In this document: positions 1 to 9,300 of the stretch, in pieces
Position numbering within the stretch: the stretch's first letter is position 1
Layout of the letters: every line of letters begins with the position of its first letter
Assembly: GCA_029940345.1 (NCBI GenBank)
Contig: JAOZRC010000026.1
Location: 1 to 17,690, forward strand
Direction: 5' to 3'
DNA length: 17,690 nucleotides
DNA from: Desulfobacterales bacterium
GTDB taxonomy: Bacteria > Desulfobacterota > Desulfobacteria > Desulfobacterales > JAUCGF01
Made by a program: the position numbers and the translations under genes
The notes under the pieces: generated by a model
The model's input: the letters and a program-made list of their open reading frames with translations, nothing else
What the model was told of the DNA's origin: nothing
Database searches by the model: none

Positions 1-48
1 CATTATTCACAATCGGAATGCTGACTACGCCCCAAAAAAACAGTCATT

Positions 49-54
49 TATAAT
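49..54 (+). promoter_or_regulatory. Possible -10 box upstream of the export gene
   Basis: A perfect TATAAT hexamer lies about 38 bases before the GTG start of the first gene, which would give a leader of roughly 30 bases. No convincing -35 box is found at 16-18 bases upstream; the nearest TTGACA-like match (CTGACT, 21-26) is too far away. A promoter here is therefore only a possibility. Confidence 0.25.
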
Positions 55-91
55 GTTAATTTGACGCATACGCCCTGTAAGAGTTGAGCCT

Positions 92-1384
92 GTGAAAACA
101 ATTACTTTATTAACGATCTTGATTTTAAACCTGATCACAGCACCGTATGCCGCAGCGCAGAACTATGTTGTGGATGAAGGCGATGTGCTTACGATTAAGG
201 TGTATGAAAATGAGGATTTAAATACGATTGCAAGGGTTAGCGGGGAAGGTCGTATCTCCCTTCCTTTAATCGGAGAGGTGAATGTCAGACATCTGACGTT
301 GCACAAGATCGCTAAAAAAATCGCCAGGCTTTTGGCCGATGGTTACATTGTTGCGCCCCAGGTAACCGTAGTTATCAGTGAGTTCAGGATTAAAAAGGTG
401 ACGCTCCTGGGAAAGGTGAATAATCCGGGTCTTTATGAGCTTCATAAAAAGACCACTTTCCTGGAGCTTATCTCAAAAGCGCAAGGCTTGACCGGTGATG
501 CCGGTAATAAAGCCATCATCAAGCGAAAAGTCTCTGGCAACGCCAAAGAAAATACAATCACAATTGATTTAAAGCGTTTGATCGAAGGTGGGGACACCTC
601 CCAAAACATTTTGATAGAGGATGGCGATAATATCTTTATTCCGACCATTGATTTCTATTTTATTACCGGTGAAATCAAACATCCGAATAAATATAATTAC
701 AATGAAAAAATCAGCGTTTTTCAAGCGGTTACCCAAGCGGGCGGTTTTACGGACAAAGCGTCGCTTTCCCGCATCAAAATCACGCGTGAGCTAAATGCGC
801 AAAAACAGGTCATAACCGGTGTCTCCTTAGATGAAGACGTACTGCCTGATGATATTATTGATATACAAAGCGCTGCCTTAGCAAGTAACGAAGAAGAAGT
901 CACACTTCTTGGAAAAATCAGGAATCCGGGGATTTATGTGCTGGATGAAGAGACCACTTTTCTGGAAATAATTTCCAAAGCCGGCGGTTTGAGAGATGAT
1001 TCCGGCGTTAAAGCCATTATCAAGCGTAAATCTGATTCTGATGGCAAAGAAGAAATCCTGACGATAAGTTTAAAACGCCTGATTGAAGAGGGGGACACAT
1101 CCCAGAATATCCTGATAAAAGAGGGCGATTATATCTACATCGCCGCCATGGAGACCTTTTTTATCACAGGGGAAATAGCAAAGCCGGACGAATATAAACA
1201 TAATGAAGGCCTGACGGTTATACAAGCGATCACGCATGCGGGCGGTTTCACCGGTAAAGCGGCACCCACCAAGGTGAAAATTATTCGTAAGATGAATGGC
1301 AAAAAAAAAGTGTTCTCAAAGGTTGCGATGGATATGCCCGTTTTACCTGATGATGTCATTGTCGTACCGGAAAGTTTTTTTTAA
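92..1384 (+). CDS. Wza-like polysaccharide export protein with four SLBB domains
   Basis: This is probably the outer-membrane/periplasmic channel component that exports capsule or exopolysaccharide. A hydrophobic signal peptide (residues 1-23, ending APYAAAQ) is followed by a polysaccharide-export (Poly_export) domain at about 24-98. Four SLBB domains follow, at about 102-184, 187-258, 268-352 and 354-425. SLBB 1+2 and 3+4 are clear tandem copies, with repeated cores VTLLGK, GGDTSQNILI/EGDTSQNILI and FFITGEI-type strands. There is no lipobox cysteine, unlike classical Wza, and no obvious C-terminal amphipathic helix, so the pore may be completed differently. The start is GTG, chosen because it places the signal peptide at the N-terminus; the ribosome-binding site is weak. 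The stop lies two bases before the Wzc-like gene, so the two are surely cotranscribed. The family call is firm; the exact polysaccharide is unknown. Confidence 0.9.
   Translation: MKTITLLTILILNLITAPYAAAQNYVVDEGDVLTIKVYENEDLNTIARVSGEGRISLPLIGEVNVRHLTLHKIAKKIARLLADGYIVAPQVTVVISEFRIKKVTLLGKVNNPGLYELHKKTTFLELISKAQGLTGDAGNKAIIKRKVSGNAKENTITIDLKRLIEGGDTSQNILIEDGDNIFIPTIDFYFITGEIKHPNKYNYNEKISVFQAVTQAGGFTDKASLSRIKITRELNAQKQVITGVSLDEDVLPDDIIDIQSAALASNEEEVTLLGKIRNPGIYVLDEETTFLEIISKAGGLRDDSGVKAIIKRKSDSDGKEEILTISLKRLIEEGDTSQNILIKEGDYIYIAAMETFFITGEIAKPDEYKHNEGLTVIQAITHAGGFTGKAAPTKVKIIRKMNGKKKVFSKVAMDMPVLPDDVIVVPESFF
392..1366 (+). repeat. Tandem duplication of an SLBB pair inside the export gene
   Basis: Bases 392-865 and 896-1366 encode two copies of the same SLBB-SLBB unit. 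The copies are still visibly related at DNA level, for example GACCACTTT followed by CTGGA at about 452 and 953, and GGGGACAC(C/A)TCCCA at about 591 and 1090. The similarity points to an internal duplication in an ancestor of this gene rather than to separate domain recruitment. Confidence 0.75.
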
Positions 1385-1386
1385 TC

Positions 1387-3672
1387 ATGGCAAATGAAAC
1401 AATTCCAATACAGCATTATCTCAGAATTATCCGAAAGCGCAAATATTCGGTGGCAACCCTTTTTATTATCATTTCGGCTGTTTTTTTTCTCCGAGGTCTT
1501 TCTTATTCGCCTGTGTACACCGCTTCAGCAAGATTGCTGCTTGAAAAAGGCGAGCGCAACCCGTTGAGTATGAATTTGGGATATAGTTCATACTGGGATC
1601 CGAAATTCATATCAACGCAGTCGGAAATTATCAAAAGCCCGGCTACGGCCCAAAAAGCCATGCAAGCGCTAAATCTTGAAAACACATTTGAATCTTTTTT
1701 CACAGATATAGACAAAGAGGAAAGTTTTTCCATAATTCAAACCCTTACCAAGGGAATTAAGGGCATTGGCACTGAAATATTAAAGTGGTTCGATATCGAA
1801 AAAGTGCGTCCCCTTGCTGAAATAAAATCGGTTGAAAAAAAATCAGTCGAAGAGAAACCGACTCTTCAGGATGATAAACCCGAAACCGCAGAAACGCAAA
1901 AATCGGAAAAATACACCTCGCTGATCAGTAACGGAATCGAGGTTAAACATGTTGAAAATAACAATATTGTTACGTTGTCCTTCACATCACCCAGTCCTGT
2001 ATTGGCCCAAATGATCGTTAATGCGGTTTCCGATGCCTATATTGAAGTGATCCTTGATATAAAGATGGACGCTTCCCGCCGCAAGCTGGCCTGGATGACT
2101 GAAAAAGCTGAAAAAGAGCGAAGCAAGCTCGAAAAAGCTGAAAAGAACCTGCAGGAATATTTGCAAACCAACAAAATCATTACAATCGGTGACCGTATCA
2201 CGGGCCTTCCCAAAAAGCTGGATGAAGTGAGTTCCCAACTGTCTCAGGCTGAAATCAAGAGAAAAGAACTGGAGGCTATCAATAACCAAGTACGGCAAAT
2301 CGGAGAGGGTTTAGAAAATGCCGAGACAATAAAAGCGCTGACTGCTGACGCGACGCTGCAATCAATTCGGATGCAGATACTGCAATCTGATCAAAATATC
2401 ACGGAACTTTCAAAAAAATATGGCCCGAAGCATCCGGTTTTAAAAAGGGCGTTTTCAGAAAAAGCAGCACTGGAGCTCAAAAGAAAGCAAGAAATCGAAC
2501 GCATTATTAAATCCCTGAAAAATGAATATGAACTGGCGCAGACAAAAGAGAGCAACCTCCGCAAACTGCTTCAAAAAACCCAAAAAGAGGCAATTTACCT
2601 GAATGAAAAATTCGTCCAATATAATATTCTGAAAAGAGAAATTGACACCAACCGGAGCCTTTATAATGTTCTGATTAAAAAAATAAATGAATCGCGGATC
2701 ACTGACCAGGCCGAAACGGTTCGTATATGGGTGGTTGAGGCCGCTAAAACGCCGCGCGCGCCTTCCAATCGCAGGATTAAAAAAATAAGTCTGATCGGTG
2801 TGCTGCTTGGCCTATTTTCCGGAATCGGGCTTGCTTTCTTCCTGGAATATCTTGATCAAACGGTAAAATCGGCGGATGAACTTGAAGAGCGCTTGGGTGT
2901 TCCCCTGCTGGGGGTAAGCCTGCTTTCCAAAACAAAAGATAAAAAGGTTGAAAAATGTATTTTAGAACAGGATATCCCCCATTTTACTGAAAATTACAAA
3001 GCAATCAGAACAGCCCTTTTGCTCTCTTCGGCCGAGACGCCGCCTCGTTGCCTGCTTGTCACCAGCACCTTACCCGGCGAGGGTAAAACAACGGTGGCGA
3101 TAAACCTCGCGGCGACCCTGGCCACCCAAACCGATAAAAAAGTGTTGCTCATTGACGCCGATTTAAGGAAACCCAGTTTGGCGAAAATATTTGGCCTCGA
3201 TAATTCACACGGATTGAGTACATTGCTTACCGGTGAAACAGACGAATTCGATGAAAATGATATTCGCCAAGGGCCCGTGGAAGATTTGTACTTTATTACT
3301 TCAGGGCCTCACCCGCCAAATCCTTCCGAGTTGCTAGGCTCCGAACGAATGAGCGCGTTGATAAACCTGATGCAAAAAAAGTATGATTTTGTTGTCATTG
3401 ATTCCCCGCCGGTTTTATCCGTTACCGATAGCATCGTGTTAAGTAAAATCGTGGGAGGAACAATTTTTGTGATCAAAGCAGGTAAATCGACTTATGAAAT
3501 TGTCAACAAAGGGCTAAAATTACTGGCCGGCGTCCACGCGCGTGTTTTGGGTGTTGTGCTGAACGCCGTGGATGTGAAAAAGCACACCTATTACTATGAA
3601 TACTATAATTATTATTATGATTCATATAAGGAACCACCCGAACGTCATGCCAAAAATGACCCCGAACAATAG
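1387..3672 (+). CDS. Wzc-like chain-length regulator fused to BY-tyrosine kinase
   Basis: This is a polysaccharide co-polymerase that controls chain length, fused to a bacterial tyrosine autokinase at the inner membrane. The Wzz-type N-terminus has TM1 at about 20-38. A long periplasmic coiled-coil region (about 225-440) follows, then TM2 at about 466-485. The cytoplasmic kinase carries the oligomerisation motif ENYKAIRTAL (about 535-544), Walker A GEGKTT (564-569), Walker A' LLIDADLRKP (587-596) and Walker B VVIDSPP (669-675). A tyrosine cluster near the C-terminus has nine tyrosines at 735-747, the expected autophosphorylation tail. A charged Lys/Glu-rich segment at about 146-175 interrupts the periplasmic region. 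There is no Shine-Dalgarno sequence: the ATG follows the previous stop by two bases, so translation is probably coupled. No Wzb-type phosphatase is in view. The length is typical of fused Gram-negative versions. Confidence 0.93.
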   Translation: MANETIPIQHYLRIIRKRKYSVATLFIIISAVFFLRGLSYSPVYTASARLLLEKGERNPLSMNLGYSSYWDPKFISTQSEIIKSPATAQKAMQALNLENTFESFFTDIDKEESFSIIQTLTKGIKGIGTEILKWFDIEKVRPLAEIKSVEKKSVEEKPTLQDDKPETAETQKSEKYTSLISNGIEVKHVENNNIVTLSFTSPSPVLAQMIVNAVSDAYIEVILDIKMDASRRKLAWMTEKAEKERSKLEKAEKNLQEYLQTNKIITIGDRITGLPKKLDEVSSQLSQAEIKRKELEAINNQVRQIGEGLENAETIKALTADATLQSIRMQILQSDQNITELSKKYGPKHPVLKRAFSEKAALELKRKQEIERIIKSLKNEYELAQTKESNLRKLLQKTQKEAIYLNEKFVQYNILKREIDTNRSLYNVLIKKINESRITDQAETVRIWVVEAAKTPRAPSNRRIKKISLIGVLLGLFSGIGLAFFLEYLDQTVKSADELEERLGVPLLGVSLLSKTKDKKVEKCILEQDIPHFTENYKAIRTALLLSSAETPPRCLLVTSTLPGEGKTTVAINLAATLATQTDKKVLLIDADLRKPSLAKIFGLDNSHGLSTLLTGETDEFDENDIRQGPVEDLYFITSGPHPPNPSELLGSERMSALINLMQKKYDFVVIDSPPVLSVTDSIVLSKIVGGTIFVIKAGKSTYEIVNKGLKLLAGVHARVLGVVLNAVDVKKHTYYYEYYNYYYDSYKEPPERHAKNDPEQ

Positions 3673-3681
3673 ACATGTACT

Positions 3682-6075
3682 TTGCCCAAACGCATTCCTA
3701 AAATATTCCTGTTTCTTTTAATCTTTGCCCCCCTGGCTTTCGGAACCGTTGAATTATGGTCGCTCACCATCATGGAATTGTTATCCATCGCAACGGTTCT
3801 GATTCTTTTCCGGTATTTAAATAAACAAAAGAAACCGCTTTATGAAATTCCGGGCACCATTCCGTTTATTTTAATTCTGCTCTACACGCTAATACAGCTT
3901 ATTCCCTTGCCTGCCGGTCTGATCAAACTGATTTCACCCTCTGCCTACGCCCTTTATGATGGTACGATCGGCCTTGCAGAGCCTCTAAGTTGGGTCTCTT
4001 TGTCAATCAATCCCAAGGCCACGTTGGCGGAATTTTTCCGTTTGGCAGCCTATTTCTGCTTCTATGTTCTGACGATTCAAATACTATCCCAAAAAAAAGA
4101 ATTAAAAAAAACGGTGTCAGTTGTAATTATTTTCGCTACCTTGCTGGCCGTTTGGGCAATGGTGCAATATTTAATACCCCTTCAGACAGATTCCCAGTTG
4201 CACCATAAAATATTCTGGCTCAGGGAAGTCACGCATAACAGCATCCCTTTCGGCCCCTATGTCAATCATAACCATTACGCCGGTTTAATGGGAATGCTGT
4301 TCCCCATTATTTTGAGCATGTTTCTTTTTTATAAACCCGTATTTGCTTACGGACCGACTTTGCGCGCCAGGCTCGCGGATACCCTGAGTCAAATCCGCAC
4401 GAATAAACATCTTTTACTTGGAATGGCATCTGTTTTGGTAGCGCTGTCTATCTTTTTGAGTTTGTCAAGAAGCGGTATGATCAGCCTGAGCATTGCCCTG
4501 ATTTTTTTGTTTGTGCTTGTTAATAAAAAAAAACCTGGCAAATTTTTGCTTTCGGGCGGATTAATCCTTTGCGTTTGTTTTATGCTCATGTTTATTATCA
4601 GTTGGTTTGGCTGGGAGGCCATTGTCGGTAAATTTGTAAGGATAAATGGCGCTCAAGGCGATCTGTCATCTCTGCGTTTGATTTTCTGGAACGACTGCCT
4701 CAATATCATCGAAGCGTTTCCGCTAACGGGAACCGGTATGGGAACCTTGATAAGCATTTACCCGGCGTATCGCACCTTCCCGGGCAACGCCATACTTGAA
4801 CACGCCCACAACGATTACATTGAACTGTTAACTGATGGCGGTATGGTTGCCGCCATTCTTTTTACCTGGTTTTTAGGCGCCGTTTTCTACAAATCATGGC
4901 GAACGATTGCCAAAAGACATGAAAGTTATTCCATTTATCTTTTTATAGGCAGTATGAGCGGTATGATCGCGATGTTAGCCCATAGCGTCACCGACTTTAA
5001 CCTTCATATCGGCGCTAACGGTCTCTATTTTATATTCCTGGCGGGTTTAGCGGTCTCAGCCGCTAACACACGCCTGAGAAAAGGGCTAAAACCGACGCAT
5101 CTGAAACCATCCAGCTTTCCGAAACCCAGGCTTCTGATTATTCCTTTGGCTATTTTATTGATTAGCTGTCTTGTTTTTAATGGGGGCGCGCTCATCAGCA
5201 GATTGTATTACGCCAACCTGAAAGATGTTCATTTGAACAAAACCCTTCCCGAGGAAACCCTGCACAAAGTTGGCCGAATACTTAAAATTGCCTCCGGATC
5301 AGATCCCACGGAGGCTAAGTATCATTTTAATCTGGCCCGGACACTTATGTTTCTTTCACAAGACACAGCCGCGTTCACCCAATTCAAAAAATCGCTTCGC
5401 CTGGATCCCTCCAATGGCTATTACCTGGAAACATTGGCCAACTACATGTCCCGACGTGAAAAATATGAACTCGCGGATCGCTTATTCCAGGCCGCAACGC
5501 AATGTGAAATTAATAATCCGCGCCGTTACCTGCGGTATGCCGCCTGGCTTTTTTTCCAGGCTAAAAAATTTGCCCAAGCTAAAAAATCTGAAGGAATGGC
5601 CAATATCAGGAAAGCGCTCTCTTTAGACCCCCTGTTAACGAATGATGCTATAATCCTCATGGCGATTAACACATTAACTGATAAAGAGATGAAAATGGCA
5701 TTGCCGCAACGCGTTACCCCGCATCTTTTGTTTGCGGAATACCTCGAAAAAAAAGGTGCCGAAAACATGGCGGAGGATAGCTATCTCACCGCCCTGGAAT
5801 ATATCAATAATGAAAAAGACGTAAAAGCGGAATATTTCTATAAAGTATATGAATTTTATATGCTGCATAAGCGCTATCTGGACGCCCTCGCAATTCTTCA
5901 AAAAGCGATCGCAATGTTGCCTGAAAATGTGAACTTGCGCCTGACTGTCGCCGCTTTATATGAAAAAATCGGAATTAAATATCGAGCCCGTGAGGAGTAT
6001 CTGAAAGCGCTGATCCTGGACCCTGAAAACCGCAAGGCCCAAAAACAGCTTGATAGAATTGGTAAGGATAATTGA
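3682..6075 (+). CDS. Wzy/O-antigen-ligase-like membrane protein with TPR tail
   Basis: This is probably the polysaccharide polymerase or a ligase acting at the periplasmic face of the inner membrane. About a dozen hydrophobic segments fill residues 7-500. The Wzy_C region includes NHNHYAG (195-201), LSLSRSGM (259-266), the hallmark EHAHNDYIELLTDGG (373-387) and HSVTDFNLHIGANG (434-447). Residues about 540-795 form TPR-like helical repeats, probably periplasmic. The start is TTG at 3682, because the frame is closed by a TAG at 3670 and no ATG or GTG lies before the first membrane segment; an ATG at 3675 is in another frame. The gene begins nine bases after the Wzc-like stop, as the third gene of the export operon. 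Polymerase and ligase cannot be told apart from sequence, and glycosylation-type ligases share this architecture. Confidence 0.85.
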   Translation: MPKRIPKIFLFLLIFAPLAFGTVELWSLTIMELLSIATVLILFRYLNKQKKPLYEIPGTIPFILILLYTLIQLIPLPAGLIKLISPSAYALYDGTIGLAEPLSWVSLSINPKATLAEFFRLAAYFCFYVLTIQILSQKKELKKTVSVVIIFATLLAVWAMVQYLIPLQTDSQLHHKIFWLREVTHNSIPFGPYVNHNHYAGLMGMLFPIILSMFLFYKPVFAYGPTLRARLADTLSQIRTNKHLLLGMASVLVALSIFLSLSRSGMISLSIALIFLFVLVNKKKPGKFLLSGGLILCVCFMLMFIISWFGWEAIVGKFVRINGAQGDLSSLRLIFWNDCLNIIEAFPLTGTGMGTLISIYPAYRTFPGNAILEHAHNDYIELLTDGGMVAAILFTWFLGAVFYKSWRTIAKRHESYSIYLFIGSMSGMIAMLAHSVTDFNLHIGANGLYFIFLAGLAVSAANTRLRKGLKPTHLKPSSFPKPRLLIIPLAILLISCLVFNGGALISRLYYANLKDVHLNKTLPEETLHKVGRILKIASGSDPTEAKYHFNLARTLMFLSQDTAAFTQFKKSLRLDPSNGYYLETLANYMSRREKYELADRLFQAATQCEINNPRRYLRYAAWLFFQAKKFAQAKKSEGMANIRKALSLDPLLTNDAIILMAINTLTDKEMKMALPQRVTPHLLFAEYLEKKGAENMAEDSYLTALEYINNEKDVKAEYFYKVYEFYMLHKRYLDALAILQKAIAMLPENVNLRLTVAALYEKIGIKYRAREEYLKALILDPENRKAQKQLDRIGKDN

Positions 6076-6114
6076 GGTGTTTAGGTTAGAATAACAAATA
6101 AACTGTTTCTGCTT

Positions 6115-6130
6115 TGGCACACTTTTTGCA
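6115..6130 (+). promoter_or_regulatory. Sigma-54 (RpoN) -24/-12 promoter
   Basis: The sequence TGGCAC, five bases, then TTGCA matches the sigma-54 consensus TGGCACG-N4-TTGCW, with the invariant GG and GC dinucleotides 12 bases apart. It sits in the 243-base gap between the polymerase stop and the giant gene. Transcription would begin near 6141, giving a leader of about 180 bases. Sigma-54 promoters need an activator; no upstream activator site was recognised, and it could lie within the end of the polymerase gene. The rest of the gap is AT-rich and I see no convincing gene in it. Confidence 0.65.
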
Positions 6131-6311
6131 TTTAAATATTATTTATATTGATCAAATTCGGGTTTTACAATCAACACGGATACTTTGGAATATTCAGCTT
6201 GCCAAGCCTTTGTGTTTATTATCTCACCCAGTTTTTGCGCCAAGAGCAACAAAAATTGGAACACACGAAAAAAGATTATTGTGTATAAAAGAGTTTAAAC
6301 AATTTTAATAC

Positions 6312-6317
6312 GGGGAG
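6312..6317 (+). promoter_or_regulatory. Ribosome-binding site that decides the giant gene start
   Basis: GGGGAG is the strongest Shine-Dalgarno match seen at any gene start here. It lies one base before the ATG at 6319 but seven bases before the in-frame ATG at 6325. The second ATG has the normal spacing and is the more likely initiation codon, which shortens the protein by two residues. Confidence 0.6.
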
Positions 6318-6318
6318 A

Positions 6319-9300
6319 ATGATCATGCTATCAGATGACGATTTTAATTTGCTAAAATTGAGGCGTTTACAGCCAATCAATAAAAACACTCATCTCACCA
6401 AATTTACTCGGCTGGGTGCCGTTTTACTGATAATCACGGCATTGTCTTTCGGCAGTTCAACCGTATGGGCCGCACCGGGTGGATACGGCCAGTTTTTCGT
6501 ACCTGGTGACGAGGATCTTTTGAGTCGGGTTCTCCAGGACTTGGACGCTTTGGGCGGAGGTGACGGACCGGAAACCCACTCAATTATTGAAATCACATCA
6601 TGGGGCGGCAACACCACGATCTATTATGATCATTGGGAAGATGGTTACGAGTTTGACCCGGATAACCCGGTCAATTATGATGAAATCTATACGCTTGCCA
6701 ATCGGGGCAGCTCTCAACATCTTGAATCCAATAGTATTCCGCTAAATCGAACCGTTGACCCCGGCACACCATGTGTTCAGGGTGCGCCTGGCGCCGGTGA
6801 GCGTAATTGTGAATATGACGGCCGCGATATCATTTATGTGGCCGGCAGTTCAGTAACCGTGACACGTGCTGGCTGGATTGACGATGTCACAACATACCAG
6901 GCCCTGGCGTGGGAAGTATATCCGGTGAGACCCCAATTAATTAAGTATATTCTTCCTTTCGGCGAAGATTTAGCGACTCCCGCTGGTGGAAACCTCCTTG
7001 ATTTCTCACGCGTATACGCCTTTATTCAAGCGACCCAGGATAACACGGTGATTCAAATCGATTTCGATGGTGACGGAACGTTTGATTCATTTGATCACGA
7101 CTATGACGGCACTGTTGACGGCACCCAGTTTACACTGAATACAGGTGATGTATATCTGTTGGATAGAACCAGCGATGGGGCCGGAAATCCATACGGTAAT
7201 TTAAGCACGGGAACTGTGATTATCGGCAGCGACACCATCCAAATGCAGTACATCATTGGGCAAGAAGATCAAAGATACGAAGTCCGCGGATTGAGTGCTT
7301 ACCCCCGAGGTTTCTGGGATGACGAGTATTACGCCGTACTGGATGATCCGAGCAGCGGCACTGAGACCACGGATATCTATTTGTACAACCCGCATGACTA
7401 TCCCATTACTATCGACTGGGAAACTCGATTTGGTTCGGGCTCTTTCTCAATTCCGCCCAAATCAACGGTTTCTTACAATGCCGCTGCATCCAGTCCGGTG
7501 CCTGAAGACTCAGCGATTTATCTTAAGGGAAGTGATGTTTTTTGGGGCAATTCAAGCAATGATGCAGAAGGTCCTGTTAATGACTGGGCCTACAGTTTGG
7601 TGCCCGCTTTTCTGCTCGACCAGGAGCATTATCTGGGATGGGCGCCCTCCTACGATCTTGATCAAACTCCGACCGAACCAAATCCCGAACGTTTCTCCGG
7701 TATTTTTGTAACCGCCGCCCAGGATAATATCCGTTTATTTGTTGATGAGGATAACGATGGCACAGCCGATTTCACTTATGACCTGAACGCCTTTGAATCT
7801 CAATACATCTATGATCCCGATGAAGATCTTTCCAATGCCCGTATCTACGCCACCGGTCCCTACTCCATGGCCTATGGCCAAAATGCGGACAATGTCGGTG
7901 GTGGTCTGTATGCTCTTGATCTCGGCTACACAGTGCTGCCCACCAGTGACCGCTGGTTTGAGCTGGTGCTTGATGTGGAAAAAAGCGCGGATCCGGCGCT
8001 GGTTGCCGCCAACACGTCCGGCGAACAGACGACATTTACCCTGGAAATCAGCACGCACGAATTTGATGTTCAGGGCCTGATCGTTGTCGATACGCTTCCC
8101 ACCGGATGGCAGTATGTCGATGACAGCACGGTAATTACGCTTCCGGATGGCTCGACCATATCCGGTAATGCCGCCGATCCTGATATCTCTGGCGCCACCC
8201 TCACCTGGCAAGACAGCGTTGTGGTCGGATGGATTGCCGATCTTGATCCCAATCAGAAAGTGATTATCGCTTTTGATGCTGAAACGACGGTAGCGACCTT
8301 CGATACGGGAGATTTGAGCATAAACGATGTCGAAGCCAGAGCTACGCGCACGGTTGAAACCGTGACGCAAACCTTTACCGCCACGGATTTCGAGTTCGTT
8401 TCTTATGGTGAACTGGAAATTACCAAAACATCGGATGTCGACACCGCGGCTTATCCGGGTGACACCATCACCTACACGGTGGTTGTTACCAATCCTTCTG
8501 CTACGGAAACCTTGAACAATATAGCGGTATATGATCCGATGCCGGAAGGAGTCACTTTTAACTCTGGTACGGTGACCTTGCCCATTCCAGGAACAAGCAC
8601 CTTTAGGGATATCTTTACTACCCAAGCCTATAACAACTCACACGGAACCGCCACATGGAGTACCTCGTGGTCGGAGACTGGTGATGATGGAGATGCTGGA
8701 AGCGGCACAATTTTTGTCAACACCGGGAACAGCCGCTTGCGTTTCCATAATATTGGCAATGGCCAAACAGATTATATTGAAAGAACGGTAGACCTTAGTG
8801 GTCTTACCAATCGTAGTCTTAGTTTTAACTATTCAGAAGATGGCACGCTTGAAACCAATGAAGATACAATGACTGTAGACATTATTATCGGCACTACAAC
8901 CACAACCATAGTGACAACAAACGATGACTTCAGTGCCACAACTTATAACGGATCCCTGGAAGCTTTAATCACCAGCGGCGGCAGTGAGACAGTTACTATC
9001 AGGTTCTCTGCGTCAGGTTTTACCGGGGGGGCTGAATACTGGAATCTTAATGACATAACCTTTCAGGGCGACTCTTCTACGAGCATAGCTGCGCTGGATG
9101 ACCCGCCTAATCTGATTGATACTTCTGATGGTTATGATATAGGCCCGGGTGAAAGCATGACCCTGTCCTTTACCGTCACTGTGGATGATCCTTTAGACAC
9201 CGCGATCACCGAACTCACCAATACCGCTTCGGCGACCAGCGATGAAATCAAGACACCCATTGAAGCCTCGGTGACCGATCCGGTAATCAACCCCAACCAT

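Noticed and set aside
6114..6308. A 64-codon frame between the polymerase and the giant gene
   Set aside because: It starts with TTG inside the sigma-54 element, has no ribosome-binding site, and its translation shows no recognisable domain; the region is better explained as promoter plus leader.
7735..8625. A 296-codon open frame on the minus strand
   Set aside because: It lies fully opposite the DUF11 region of the giant gene and its protein is a low-complexity Gly/Arg/Ile-rich shadow.
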